Assembly: GCA_032622095.1 (NCBI GenBank)
Contig: CP136063.1
Location: forward strand, 12,381,814 to 12,445,813
Source of the DNA: Siphonodentalium dalli
Taxonomy: Eukaryota > Mollusca > Scaphopoda > Gadilida > Siphonodentaliidae
Direction of reading: 5' to 3'
Length of the DNA stretch: 64,000 bases
Shown here: positions 26,722 through 39,611 of the stretch, in pieces
Numbering within the stretch: the stretch's first letter is position 1
How the letters are laid out: each line of letters starts with the position of its first letter
Made by a program: the position numbers and the translations under genes
The notes under the pieces: model-generated
Database searches by the model: none
The model's input: only the letters and a program-made list of their open reading frames with translations
What the model was told of the DNA's origin: nothing

Positions 26722-27412
26722 CTATAAAACGATGGCAGTTAAATCTATAATTAATTTGATCACCCTAACCGAGTCAACACAATGTAAAGCATTAAACGCT
26801 GTAAAACGATGGCAGTTAAACCTATAATTAATTTGTTCACACTAACTGAGGCAACATAATTTGAAGCAATAAACACTGTAAAACGATGGCAGTTAAATCT
26901 ATAATTAATTTGTTCACGCTAACCGAGGCAACACAATTTGAAGCAATAAACACTGTAAAACGATGGCAGTTAAATCTATAATTAATTTGTTCACGCTAAC
27001 CGATGCAACACAATTTGAAGCAAAACACACTGTAAAACGATGGCAGTTAAATCTATAATTAATTTGTTCACCCTAACCGAGGCAACACAATTTAAAGCAT
27101 TAAACGCTGTATAACGATGGCAGTTAAACCTATAATTAATTTGTTCACACTAACTGAGGCAACATAATTTGAAGCAATAAACACTGTAAAACGATGGCAG
27201 TTAAACCTATAATTAATTTGTTCACGCTAACCAAGGCAACACAATTTGAAGCAATAAACACTGTAAAACGATGGAAGTTAAATATATAATTAATTTGTTA
27301 ACGCTAACCGATGCAACACAATTTGAAGCAATACACACTGTAAAACGATGGCAGTTAAATATATAATTAATTTCACGCTAACCGATGCAACACAATTTGA
27401 AGCAATAAACAC
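26722..27412. repeat. 77-bp minisatellite, about 9 units (D1)
   Basis: Unit contains GTAAAACGATGGCAGTTAAA and AATTTGTTCACGCTAAC. D2 has about 7 units (42215-42755). Variant units occur in partly the same order in D1 and D2, so the array existed before duplication. Confidence 0.95.
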
Positions 27413-28299
27413 TCATGAGTCCGAGCCTCCATAAATGTGATATATATTCATTAGTAGGATATATCTGTCTGTTCACAATAGTTTTTATCCCAGACTCCTG
27501 GAACGATTTCAGCCGTGTGGTGACTCGGGGTACCCGGTGGAAGACGTAACGGCTTTAGTTATCCAAAATTTAGATATATTAAACAAACTATATGAATATG
27601 TTTCTTTTAAATGCATGCTTTCTTTTGTTAATTTGTTTTTATTTTGTTAGATCAAAATGTATGGGGCTTACGCAACTGTTAACGGTAGCCTGTTTCAACT
27701 ATCAACTGGTATAGGTATCACAGTTGAGTTCAGCATGTGCCTGACCTTATAAACTAACACTAAGCTAAATAACCTCGCATTGCACTGATAAATGTAAAAC
27801 CATTGATATTCTACATATGCATGATTATATAATCGTGAAACTATTGATGTTTCTAACTTTTATTTCTTAAAATAAAAATAACAAAAATGCACCGAGAGGC
27901 TGTGAATCGACCGTGTTATACTTTCTATACTAAATGGGTTCGTTTCGGGAGTAAATAGCAGACGCCATTCAGATGAAACGAGAACATCATTCACACGCAA
28001 AATGGTCCTTAATCATAGGCGGGAAATGTTTAGACAAAATGTTCAACAAATGAACGTTTCTAAAGCGATCTACTCGTCAATGAATTTAGTAAAAGAAAGG
28101 TTTAACCATATTACCAACTTGCTAACTGGGTTGAAACTTTGAACAACTATAAGAGTTTGGCATATGTCAGGATAAACAACTGACATGTCTTATGTAGAGT
28201 GTACCAGCTCTCAGAAAACAAGAGTGAGTACGGATATATATGCATGCGAATTACTTCAATGGGCAGTCTGAGACTGAGGGCACGATAATAAAAACTTAC
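27413..28299. other. Conserved intron sequence
   Basis: Matches 42756-43645 almost base for base, with no coding signal. It follows the PAN-like exon on the minus strand. Confidence 0.5.
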
Positions 28300-28585
28300 T
28301 ATTAAGAGAGTCATCCTGTGTCCATGTTATAACAGGCCGTGAGGTGTCGCCACCGAGTGTGCACGTGCTTGTGTCCTGATTATACACGAATGTTTTGAAT
28401 CCACCCTGGTTACATTGTTGAGCACAGTGTATCTTTGATCGGGCCCGCGTTTGTAAACCTCCACAAGCAGGCACTGGACGTCCCGGCTTATATTTCAGGA
28501 AATGTGCATCTTTTATCCCAATTGCGCCGATTCTCGAAAGTCGACATATAAATAACAATGAGATCATCCACATATTTACGTACAT
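28300..28585 (-). CDS. Secreted PAN/apple-like exon, D1
   Basis: ATG at 28585, then a hydrophobic leader (ISLLFICRLSRIGAIG at about residues 8-23) that fits a signal peptide. A cysteine pattern typical of PAN/apple modules follows: ACGG, CAQQC, a FKTFVYNQ core, then TCTLGG. Apple modules mediate protein or carbohydrate contacts outside the cell. The exon closes at a GTAAGT donor after 95 codons plus one base; reading past the donor just adds intron residues. D2 encodes nearly the same sequence (43646-43931). The next exon on the strand appears to be lectin-like, but its acceptor phase does not match, so a missing small exon is likely. Domain call by pattern. Confidence 0.55.
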
Positions 28586-28661
28586 ATTATGTATGTATCA
28601 ACCGTCAATTAATGTGTTTGAATGAGCACGTCTAATTAGTACACACACCGTCAACTCACAT

Positions 28662-28810
28662 ACCCAGATATGAAGTGCGTTGGAATGAATGGTCGAGCTC
28701 CGTGGAATAACCAACCGCCACGCCACGTATCCAGAGAGGGTGCTCGAATGTTCGCGGTTAACGAATGCATCTGCCGCCAAAGAGAAGCGGGCTGGCATTT
28801 ATATATTAGT
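28662..28810 (-). promoter_or_regulatory. TATA box and 5' leader of D1 PAN-lectin gene
   Basis: On the minus strand AATATATAAAT (28797-28807) resembles a TATA box, about 215 bp upstream of the PAN ATG. A splice-donor-like GGGTATGTGAG lies at 28658-28665, so part of the leader may be intronic. The segment recurs at 48180-48324 in D2. The 66-codon frame here is not judged to be coding. Confidence 0.4.
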
Positions 28811-28860
28811 TGTTTGCACTAACACATCGATACTCATTTGATGACAGGATGTGGTCGCAT

Positions 28861-30790
28861 GTACAATGACGGTTTATCAAGTTTAATATGAACATAAGCT
28901 AGCTTAATTAACGAACCAAAGCTGAACAACATGGGTGCCCGTTTGGTGGGGTGGGGCGATTAACTATTTATACGGTCATTCAACCAGTAAAACTGATGTT
29001 GTGACATGGCATAATGGTTGAAATGACGATAAACCTTCATCAACCGACCAACATGAATATTCCTGTGGCTTCAATCTCACATGGTTGATTCATTTTACAA
29101 CTGGAACCTTAATTTCATAACTTTAGAAATATTCTAAATGTGGCCATTTGTTGGTCTAGTTACAACAGATTTTCAACTGAATACCAAAGTTAGGGGGGCA
29201 AAACCAGAACCCCTTCCACCAATTATGTGGTTCTAAACTCAGCTCATAAATCACAATCTACCGGTATATGTACATCTATCAGGACTATGAGTTCGAACTC
29301 CGTAAAATAACAAAAGCTGAGAGACTGGTGTGAATTAAACTGTGACAGGGTCTCAAGCATGTCTACCCCTGCACATCAGAAAAATGCCATTAACCTTATC
29401 ATGACTAGAGCTCAATGAAATTTTGCGAAAAACTTGGTCCAATGCACACTTATATATGCGAGTCTCCCATTGGGAGCCTCGTGTATATAAGAATAGACAT
29501 TGGCCTAACAACATTTGCCTTAACATTGTAAACCAGTGCACTTTTATATGCGAGGCTCACCATGAGAGACATGCATATATGTGTACATGTATACATGTAT
29601 ACGAGTGTGCACAGGCACATTATCTTTAATGCTGCACCAGTATGAAAGGGTTAAATGGCAAAAGTAGCTTGAGGATGGATGTGATCCATCATATCGCTGG
29701 TCAATTCAACCAGTCCCACACGATTTCATGTTCAAGTTCTTGTGTACTAATTTATAGCACAAACTCATACCGGTATTTTCTTTGCCAGTTGATAGAAATA
29801 CATGATTTTCAATTTTGTCAATAATTCATAATTTCACTCACCCTGCAGTGTGTACACTATGGTGACTAGTGTTGTTATATATTCTGTCATATTTTCACAA
29901 TAAAAGGTAAACTACCGCAATTCAATATTCATAATTCTCATTTGCAGTAGCAGTAATTGAAATACATACAACTGATAAGATATCACTTTAGGCAAATGCT
30001 TTAGAATTTCTACAGAAAGTCAGGAGCTTTTACAAGAATCAAAGTGTTGAAAATGAGTTAATGAAAATCATGAATAATGATTTACATGTGCTCTTGTCGG
30101 ATTTAAAGGCATGCTACACATGTATCAAAATATTTCTTTCATTTGTTCAGTATAATGGCGGCATGATTGAGCTCAGTCTAACACACGGTCTTAACTCTGG
30201 CAAAGGGCCATAACTCCGAAAAGAGTGCAGACAAAACTTGCACTGTGAAGGACGGGGTCTAACGAAGGTCTCCACTATATACCCCCGAACCCTCCGAATC
30301 CTCAATCACAAATTTCCAAGTCAAAGAAGGGTTGTAACTGGCAAATATGAAACTGGTATGTGGGGATCCTTTCCACCAACCTATGCTCAACGTACAAGAA
30401 CACCCTATAATTAACACCCATAGTTACAAATGTTCTTTCGGACACAAATTTCTAACTCAAACAAGGGCTGTAAGTCTGGTAAACATTAGGGTCCGAATCG
30501 GCATCTCCAGTTTAGACCTAGTTTAAACTACCTGTTTAAACTGGGTTTTAGTAGTAAAACCAAGTTTTTCTCCACCGCTGGGACGACATAGATTTGGTCG
30601 ATTGCGTTACCTGTGGGCCACACTTGTCCAATTGCAAGGATAGGAGGCGTGGTCTGTCTGTTTATTATCGCTACTTGTCAATGCATTGTCCGGTCACGCG
30701 ACTTGTTGTCGCCATATAATCTCCTAATCAGGGGAATAACCCGTGCGCTTTGAGAAATCACGACGAATGCACGGTCTGTTGTATAGCGGT
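28861..30790. other. D1-specific sequence, no gene
   Basis: Not homologous to the corresponding D2 interval (48370-49828). Imperfect hairpins built on GCGAGTCTCCCATTGGGAG and a relative occur at 29450-29580. Small frames have no recognisable features. Confidence 0.35.
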
Positions 30791-30829
30791 TAGATATGAT
30801 CTAATATCATGGACGAACATGACTTTTGG

Positions 30830-31925
30830 AACTCAAAAATATATCTTGAGGCCATGGGTGGGGGCCCGCCACAAATACCCCATAGAAACACCACCACCCC
30901 GGGGGATCCATCCGGACGGGTGAAAATGGGGTATGGACCATTTTTGAGAACGGGAAGGATTTCGGCGAATTTTACGGCATGAATGGGTGGCTCGCCCAAA
31001 ATACCCGATAGAAACATCACCCTTCACCTCGGGATAACAGGGGTATGGACCATTTTCGAGAACGGTAAGGATTTAGGCCAATTAATTTGGCAGCATGAGT
31101 GGGTGGCACGATAAAAATACACCATAGAACCACCCCTACCCACCCCCGGGGGGGGGTGCCACCCGAGGAGGTGGAAATTGGGTACGACCAAATACCGAAT
31201 AGAAACACCCCAACCCTCACCCCCCGGGGAAGGGTACATCAAATAACCCATATCAACACCCCACCCTCACATCCGGTGGGGTGGGGTGTGTTACCACCCG
31301 AGGGGTGAAGATGGGAAATGAACCATGTTTGAGAACGGTAAGGATATCGGCTAATTTGACGACAGGGGTGTGTGGCCCGCTCCAAATATCCCCTATAGAC
31401 ACCCTACCCTCATCCCTGGAGGGTACCACCCTGCTGGGGTGAAAATGGGGTATGGAGCATTTTATTCATTATTCGCAAAAACATGCCTCTGTTGGTCAAT
31501 ATTACGGCATGTGTAGGTGGCCCGCCCCAAATAACCCATAGAAACACACCCACCCCTCACTCGGGTGTCGGAATGGGGTATGGACCGTTATCGAGAACGG
31601 TAAGGATTTCGGCCAATATGACGTCATTGGTGGGCGGCCCGCCCTAAAATATAGTCCATAGAAACAGCACCACCTTCACCGCGGGTGGTCTACCCGAGCG
31701 AGTGAAAATGGGTCCGGGTGGGGGTTGGGGTGTTTTTATGGGGGGCATTTGGGATGTGCCACCCACCGTTCTCAAAAATGGTCCATATCCCATTTCACCC
31801 CCTCGGGGTGGTACCACCGGGTGAGGGTGTTTCTAGGGGGTAGTTGGGGCGGGCTACCCACACTGCTGACGTCAAATTGACCGAAATCCTTACCGTTCTC
31901 GAAAATGGTCCATACCCCATTTTCA
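30830..31925. repeat. GC-rich degenerate tandem and inverted repeat
   Basis: The phrase GGTATGGACCATTTTCGAGA followed by ACGGTAAGGATTTCGG recurs near 30930, 31040, 31315, 31450 and 31575 on the plus strand, and inverted near 31765 and 31895. The orientation flips near 31740, making a foldback. Runs of C and G alternate. It is absent from D2. Confidence 0.85.
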
Positions 31926-33420
31926 GTGCCGGAAAAAATGAGTGTAAGGTGTTAACTCAACCAGTTTTAAACTTTTAATTGTGACATATGCTGTTGCAAA
32001 AGTCGCATATACGGGTACATTTCCAACAAGTATTTGAACAAATTTGGGTACCAAGAGGGTTCGTATCAAATTTCGCGAACTAGGTAGCCGGTTCATTGGT
32101 ATGCTTGTACAAATGGCTGGGATAATAGTGTAATGTGTAAAAGCGTCTTAGATCAAGTAATTTGTTAAGCGATATAACATCGCCATTATTTGCCCATTAA
32201 TACAATCTTAAAACAACATATACTCCAGAGTGCCTACGTGGGCATTGCACTTGTCCAGTGAGTACAAAATTGTGGGTAGTCTGGTGTAACAAATATTGTT
32301 GGCACTCTTAAGTACCAAATGGTGTTGTACAGGTACTCTAGAATACCTGTCCAGGTACTCTGAATTACCAAATATCAAGACAGGTACTCTGGTGTACCTG
32401 ATCGGGTACTCTGTAATACCAAATATCTAGGTATTATGCATAGTACCTAGATATTTTTACTCCATAGTACCAAACATATAGGTACTATGTGGAGAACCTG
32501 CCCTGGTACCAAACCCTCGAAATTACTAAAAATGTCCGACGGCAAATATAACAATGTGGCACGTTACATTCCAAATGATAACACGGCGTTTAAACATCAA
32601 GTACAAAAACCCCGATCGATCATGTTATCAGTTGCACGGACGCCCCTACATAGTGCAAAAATAAATATTCCGAATTAGATTATTTGTATTAGTATAGAAT
32701 CTTGATCGTGTCTGTGTACTTAATTCAAGGTTTAATACCTCGATTTCAAGATGTCCCTGACCTGTTCCCTGCACGCGGAGTAATATTTGTCTAAATGTCT
32801 AAATTGATCGGCCAAATTTCTTAATTTGTGTGCAATAATATTAAAGTAAACATTATAAATCAGACATCTTAAACAGGTCTGGGCGAATCACCAATCGATC
32901 TATAACAGAGCAATAAATCAAAAACTACTTTGCGATACATATATGCAACTTAGTGCACAGTAATGGGCTTGAACCATATAAACATTATAAATCGGACATA
33001 TGAAACAGGTCTGGGTGAAACGCCAATCGATCTATAATAGCACGTTCGGGCTAAAATAGACCGATCGGTCGTTCACAGCCATCAGTCATGTGGGATAAGG
33101 GGAGCAAACCTTTGCGATAAATCTCAAATATATTTGCGATAATTCTCCAACTTCTTGGTGTTTATACTTTGTGATCTATCGCAAAGATGTTTGATATTTG
33201 TGATTTATCGTATATATATATGTGTATGCATTGGCGCTAATGGTCTTATATGTAAACATTATAATCAGACGTCTTAAACACCGTCAACATTTAAACAGAC
33301 GCTATACCGTTATAGAACTTACTGTCACCATGAATCACGGTGTTGAGTGTTTTGCTTATCATACACTCTCTATGTACTGTACCGGTTAACAAACAAACGC
33401 TGTGGATAATATCGCATTCG
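31926..33420. repeat. D1 block shared with 49829-51345
   Basis: High similarity to the D2 block. Between 32270 and 32500 it contains many short palindromes built on GGTACT/AGTACC. The frame at 32487-32678 is not open in D2 (the matching region has changes and a different length), so it is not called. Confidence 0.8.
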
Positions 33421-34345
33421 TAGTGATTATACCGGTACTACTCTGGTATTTCATGCGATATTTGCAATAGCGAGTAATAGTATTTTCAACCTCTCGTACG
33501 AATCGGGCCTCTCATTTTAAGACAGCAGAACAAAGGAAAACATTTGCATGCACATGTATGCCAACTATATACTCAGTAACAGTCACAGATAGTTCGGTTG
33601 AAACATTCAATACAGTTGTATAGCAAACTCCGTAACAAAATGATCCATCGGGCCATGTATACAACTGTTCTCTAATTAATCGATTCCTTAATAAGCTTGA
33701 CCATTAATTGTATCATGGCCGACTGTGGTACCACCTCTTGTTCGCGGTTTGACCGCATTATTTATGTGATGGTTATTTTATTTAGTTTTTTAATTGATAA
33801 TGCAATCGCGAATGTCGGTCAGTGAACAACTTGTTGTATAAACCGTAAACAATTTATTAATTCAAATAGCGGTATTGTATTGTGTATAGTTAACTCAGCC
33901 CTCGATATAAGTTAGAAAAAGCCATAGAAGCCATAAAAGCCATAGAAGCCAATATATAATTTACAGTTAGTGAAATACTTTATGGGCCACGTCCTAATGG
34001 CGTTTCTTGAGCGTACCAAAAGCGACAAACATGCGACCAAATAAGTTATGCATCAAAAGCGGCATAATATCGCATGTTTTGACATAATATCGCATGTTTT
34101 GACATAATATCGCATGTTTTGACATAATATCGCATGTTTTGTCTCTTTTGGTGAGCAGCTTAACGTGACATGTTGATGTTACATTTTTGGCGTGCAACTA
34201 ATTTCGCCCATTTTGTCGCTTTCGGTGAGCGTCCATTAGTAGTGCCATTAGGATGAGACATAGGAATGTCATGAATTTATTTATAAAGATTAGCGCCATT
34301 AGGATGAGACATAAGAATGTCATGAATTTATAAAGCAATGCCGTA
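33421..34345. other. D1-specific insertion
   Basis: Absent from D2, where the flanks join near 51345-51367. Includes four perfect units of a 20-bp repeat (CATAATATCGCATGTTTTGA, 34061-34140) and a two-fold repeat with GCCATTAGGATGAGACATA (34233-34330). No gene. Confidence 0.6.
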
Positions 34346-34810
34346 TAATAAAAATGTAAATCGCGGTGATATCACGAGACCGTGGTTGAATGGCCGTACA
34401 ACCGCGGACATTAAATGGTCTAAAACTTATAACCAGTCAATGCATACATGTATATCACAACACTATGAATAATTTGGCTATCAGTTCGTCGCAGACTCAT
34501 CAGTAGAAACATTCAAAACAATGTCCAGCAGACAGTAACTGGACGATGATTGTGCGACATGGTTCTCGACTCGTAAACATGGCCACACAAACATGTATTA
34601 TGTTTCGATGAAAATAGATGAATATGATGTGTCATTAGTGACTGATCTGTGTCCACATAATTCCGAAGAAGAGAATATCGACACACTAATTCCGACTAAA
34701 CTTTCCCAATTGCTGCCTTGTTGGTATTGTCCTGTACTAATCACTAGTGGTGGACATCAAAGTTTAATGGAATTATTCTCGTGTCAGTGCCAGATCGGCA
34801 AGAAACAGCA
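34346..34810. repeat. D1 terminal block shared with 51367-51815
   Basis: The sequence beginning AATCGCGGTGAT and ending at CGTGTCAGTGCCAG is present in both copies. Beyond it D1 runs into a decayed PIN-like gene and D2 into unrelated sequence. Confidence 0.75.
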
Positions 34811-34899
34811 TTGTTGACAGAATAGTTACTCCGAGCAGTATTTGAAACACATGATGATATGCGATGCATGTGTGACCTCTTGATTGCCCTGGAGGCATC

Positions 34900-35671
34900 C
34901 GCACGTGAGAGCAGAACCGCTATGCTCTGGATTGAATGTCTAATCAAGCCCATGTTCATAAACTGAGATATATTAGAGCAGAGCGGGAATCTGATTGGCC
35001 GCTCCATCTAGACACCGCTGAGGAGATGATTCCTCTTTTCTTCGCAGCTCTACACACTCATTATGCCAGATATGCATCCTTTACCTGCGGTCAATGGAAT
35101 CACTACTTGATGATGCTCAGGCGCCATTCACGAAGGGTGAGCACACTATGCACCACAATAGTGGCATTTTAATGGAATTTGGAGTGACATGGCGATCGAG
35201 ACCACCTTCATGCGGTATGGTCATGGACGCTCAGGTATAATCGGCATCACGCTGAAACCAGAGAGTGTTCGTACATGGGCATACAGTTTGAATATAATGC
35301 AATTGTCTGATATACGATTTGGATTGTATGCGAGAGAAGGGAGGCAGACATGTCATAAAGAAGAATCAAGTTCAAGAATAAAGGTTGACAAGGCTGATCG
35401 AGATTCACTAAAGCATAAGCTGGAGCTGTGCATTGACCCACTTGATCCGAAGCAGCATCCACAAGGGATCGTCAATGTGGAGTCCGGACGAGTGCCTATC
35501 CATTCCTCCGCCAATGTAGATAAGGCGGTGGAACTTGGACGAGAACAGATGATAAATTTCGAAACAGATTGGCCGTCCAGTTTCCATAATGCAATAAACC
35601 GGAACGTGAAAACAATTACAGCAGCTAGTAAGCATATACACAATGGCAACGTACAACTTTTCAAAATGTAG
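34900..35671 (+). pseudogene. Second copy of the decayed PIN-like family gene (N-terminal half)
   Basis: Plus strand. MLWIECLI-like sequence, then a break, a TAEEMIPLFFAALH block (34990-35060), a frameshift near 35175, and a long open part 35189-35671 with YGHGRSGIIGITLKPESV and IDPLDPKQHPQG. It ends at a stop where the family continues. The PIN-like half present at 12.4-12.9 kb is missing. Compared with the copy at 11 kb its middle is better preserved, but it is still broken. Confidence 0.6.
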
Positions 35672-36104
35672 ATAGACTTTGTCCGTATACAAATAAGAAA
35701 TATCGCATAAACAGTATGTTATGGTCATATGTTTGACCATTGTTATGTAAACAAAAGCATAAAAAGTAACTTTTCTGGTGTTTGTTTATATTATGATGGT
35801 AAACATAAAGAGCGTTCTTTGTTGGTGAATACCTGATATGGAACTAATAAAGAGCGTTTATGTCATTTGTGTGTGATTAGCCATTATCATTGTGCTGTCT
35901 TCTGTAACACAATTAGACTCTTGCTTAGGTAAAATATAGTAGGTCTTTATGATAACATGCTGTTTACGCGATGATCATGGTATATATAAACGGAACTGTA
36001 TGCGTTTTAATGTGTTTTCTGTTTACGGTGTTTGGAACAAATATGAATATTTTCGACAATTAAGGCCGCACGTGCCTTTAAACAATTTTGATTTTCAAAT
36101 TTTT
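35672..36104. other. Spacer between D1-side pseudogene and D2
   Basis: AT-rich, with no recognised feature except a poly-T/A junction near 36100, where homology with 19895 begins. Confidence 0.4.
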
Positions 36105-36350
36105 TTTTTTTAAACTTAATTAAAAAAAATTTAATTTTGATTTATGTTCCCTTTAGATGGAAATTCTAGCTAAAGTTTGCAACAAATTAAAAAAAAATTA
36201 TTAACACATATTAAAAATGATAAAATTGTCAAAGAATGTAGAAAAATATTATAAAAATTGTTAAAAAATGTAAGACAAAATTATAAAATTGTTAAAGAAT
36301 TTAAGAAAAAATGGTAAAAATTTTTTTAAAAAGATTCGCGGCGATGAAAG

Positions 36351-36475
36351 CAATTATGGTCATCGGATTCTAATCAATTATGGTCATCGGATTCTAATCA
36401 ATTATGGTCATCGGATTCTAATAAATTATGGTCATCGGATTCTAATCAATTATGGTCATCTGATTCTAATCAATT
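36351..36475. repeat. 24-bp minisatellite, 5 units
   Basis: Unit CAATTATGGTCATCGGATTC plus TAAT. D1 has one unit near 20107-20130. Confidence 0.95.
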
Positions 36476-36828
36476 CTGCTCAAAATTGCTGCGACGTCGC
36501 CGCATTTAGATGTCGGAGATTTGAGGAGAGTCGCGGCGATTTTGAGTTGACCGATCGCCGCGATGAGTGAAATGAGGCTACTTCGTCTTGAGGGTACTGT
36601 ACATTGCCCTCAAGAGTCCATCATACAAAATAAATGTGACTTTAGTAACTAATAGTTGTGTCTTATTTGAACTGAAACTTTTTGTAGGGGTGGATTTGCC
36701 CGGATGAGAGGTCGTGTATCAGGATAATAATGTCTTTCGTGACTACGGCCTCAAATATTTGGAGAAACGTTGAAAAAGCCTGATGTCGGCAACAATATGA
36801 ACATTGAAATGTTATACAGTTACAAAAG

Positions 36829-36861
36829 TCACGATCCAACACCGACTTAAGGGACCATCAG
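36829..36861. repeat. Single unit of the 33-bp satellite
   Basis: The same GTTATACAGTTACAAAAGTC flank precedes it as precedes the 65-unit array in D1, and CGTGGATACAA follows in both. Confidence 0.95.
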
Positions 36862-37251
36862 ACCCGTGGATACAATATGATGATGATGATGATGATTGTT
36901 TACAAATCAAGTAGTTGAACACATGGGAACTGTTTTATCTTCTGATGGGGAACATTACCACTTTGAACGAATAATCCAGGAACTGTTTCCTAGCTAATAC
37001 GTGAGCATACAACATATACGCATGCACGCGGGCCACAGTAAAACAAAATCGTTATAAAGTGCGTACATCTCGAAAGTCGTGAGTTGGCTTTTTCGTGTTA
37101 TTGACCAGCCTCTTTTCGTGAAAATAAACGCCATACGGGATTATTTAATATCGAAAAAGTTAGGCTTGCAAACAATGCAATGATCGTCTCCTATAAAGCG
37201 AAGCCATGGCTATGTCATCAACAGATCGTCGCATCGGTGCTATAATGTTCT

Positions 37252-38400
37252 ATCCATTTTTATTTTTTTGTGTGGGAAACTCGATTTGAAAATTTTACAA
37301 CCCGGTTTTCGTATATGTCTGCTTTATTTTCACTTAATGTTATTCTCATTCTATCACAGGAAACGAAAAACTAATCAGTTTAAATTGTCTTGCTTTAAAT
37401 GTCTGTTGTTTTTTTCTTGTAATTCGTTGACATGGGTTTGACTTTGCTCAACAATTTAGCTTTTTTTGTGAGTGCTAAAATGGTTTTTACGTCTTTAAAT
37501 CATTCCAAAGTACAAAACTCGCACATTATGTCATTAGCTGTGCTATATTAACCTACGAATTTAGTTGGAATGAAGATGTTCACATATAAGAGTACGAAAG
37601 CACTATTTCCAGTCAGGCATATTGACGGCCATCAGTTCCCACTCCTTACGATTGTCGGTTCGAGATAGAACATTATAGCATTAAAATGTATGCGATCACG
37701 TCATACAAAATAAATCAATTCATTGGTCCACAGTAGAGATATAACACTACAGCACTGACACAAAAACTTATTCGGGAGATGGAACATATTTGCATAGCCT
37801 CTCATTCATATCTGGTATATGCTGTACTCAATATCTTGTGTTTTTCTGACAGAAAATACCGCGCCGAATCGAACGGTACCGCTATCTCATTTTCCCGTCA
37901 ATATGGATATATAACAGTTTAGCACCGAGGCGACGATATTTAGTTAATGAAGAATGGTCTTAATTATGTCTTAATTAAAGTGATGTGAAACACCCGGGTA
38001 GGGTGTTCGAATACAAATGGAGAATAATCATGCTAAAAGTAGTTACATTTTACAAATATTATATCCAAATCGACATGACACACCATCATTCTTATATATT
38101 CATTAAATATAGCGACTCTCGGTAGTGAAATCGATTTCGTTAGTTTATCGCCGGTAGTTTCGTCCAGAATCGAGATGTAAATATTTACAGTTGAACGTAG
38201 TTCAGTCAATGTTGTCAATGGAGTGTTCTGGTCTATTTGCTTGAAAATATCGGTGATGTTAGTAGAATGCTGCATTCTTCCAGTGGCATAGCGCCTGAAT
38301 ACTGAATTATCATTTTTACGTTTAATATAACGATTAGCCCTTTCTTGATGGAAGCTTCCTGAATGTTTGCGAAAACAATGTGCCAATTGCAATCTTTGAT
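37252..38400. other. D2-specific segment, with unassigned frame
   Basis: Missing from D1 (where flanks join near 23240-23265). A minus-strand frame at 38033-38434 (133 codons, ATG start) would encode a polar protein without recognised domain. It runs across the segment edge, so it is uncertain as a gene. Confidence 0.4.
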
Positions 38401-38895
38401 ATATGCGAGTCGACAATAGGTGGCCCGCATACATTGGCCATTTTATATTATTTTCTTATAATTATTAAAGAATGTAAAACAAATAATAAAATGATAACAA
38501 ATTGTTAAGGAATGTAAGAAATAATTATAAAATTGTTAAAGATTATAAGAAACAAATTATAAAACATTAAAATTGTTGAAGAATGTAAGAACAATGATAC
38601 AAATTATAAAAAATGATAATAGTGTTAAAGAATTTAAGAAAAATTGTAATCAAAAGGGAAACAATAACCTGTGGTCGACTCGCATATTTCAGAACATTAA
38701 TTGATACAGGGACATTAATGTTCCGACATGATATGGTTAATAGTGGATGTTCGTGATGGATGTGTGATATGAATGATGGCGTTGCAAGTATATCTTTTTT
38801 AGTTTCTCTTGTCTGGTATTCGAATACTGGCTTAATAATTTCTGATTTAGTTGGTGTGAAATCTGACAGGGAATAATGTATTCTATTTTACATAC

Positions 38896-39008
38896 CCTCA
38901 TTGTGTCCGAATGATACAGCCAGCAGAGCCATCATTTTGTCTAGCATGGCCCGGCTATCAATAACAAACAAGTGTGCATACTCGGCCTCACAGTGTATTT
39001 TCGCATTT
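38896..39008 (-). pseudogene. C-type-lectin-like exon fragment, D2
   Basis: Minus strand. The segment around AKIHCEAEYAHLFVIDS, followed by FGHNEG and a GTATGT donor, repeats the 3' half of the exon at 39612-39862 and lacks the 5' half. It may be the relic of an exon duplication. Confidence 0.5.
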
Positions 39009-39611
39009 GTGTTATAGGTTAAGCAATGCAGGTAAGTGTGTGCCTGACAAGGTAACACATCTGCCCGGGTCAACGAAATCACACCTAGCCCAACGGAATG
39101 ACAATGACAAGTCAGAATGGAGCACTGGCTGACGAACCTTACAGCCTTTTCGTTTGTCACCATAATTAGAGTGAAAGAAATAATGGCTTTCAACCTATCC
39201 GTCACATAATTTCCCCACATAATGAATGTGGTGCACAAATGTATGAATGTCAAAAGAAAGGGAAGGTTGTCTGCTGTATGCATATTAATGAAGATTCGAG
39301 GCTAAATGTGATGATGACCAAGGTCCCAATTTCTCGCAGACAAATTGCTCCTCGTTCTGATGACATGAATTTTGAGGTGGAAGCTGGACCCTCGAGCGGT
39401 TTATTATAATTTTGAAAATAGTTTTAGAACGTACCCCACAAAAACAAAATTCATGTAATGCCAAAGGTAGAATATCTATGTTAACTCCCAATGAGTTAAA
39501 AAGATGCAAAATGTTTTTATAAGACCATCATCAGTTGCAGTTTGCTGACTATATGCCATGTTAAGCGCATGTCATATCACGTTTCGACTCACTGTATTCT
39601 ATTTTACATAC

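Larger units (their letters stand above)
19895..34810. repeat. Large tandem duplication, copy D1
   Basis: Collinear with 36105-51815 over many blocks: 19895-20270, 20770-20940, 23090-28860, 31926-33420 and 34346-34810. Blocks are interrupted by copy-specific insertions. Identity within blocks is high but not perfect, so the event is not very recent. Confidence 0.88.

Noticed and set aside
28598-28798. 66-codon frame upstream of the D1 PAN exon as an N-terminal coding exon
   Set aside because: It begins just after the TATA-like box with no signal peptide, and the PAN exon has its own ATG and leader; more likely 5' leader.
30790-31308. Glycine- and proline-rich frames in the GC-rich patch
   Set aside because: Overlapping frames on both strands in a low-complexity repeat; no start context and no conservation.
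33994-34197. 67-codon minus-strand frame with repeated CDIM-like words
   Set aside because: Generated by a four-fold 20-bp repeat.
36289-36570. 93-codon frame over the 24-bp repeats
   Set aside because: The 24-bp unit is a multiple of three, so the open frame is a by-product of the repeat; the D1 copy lacks it.
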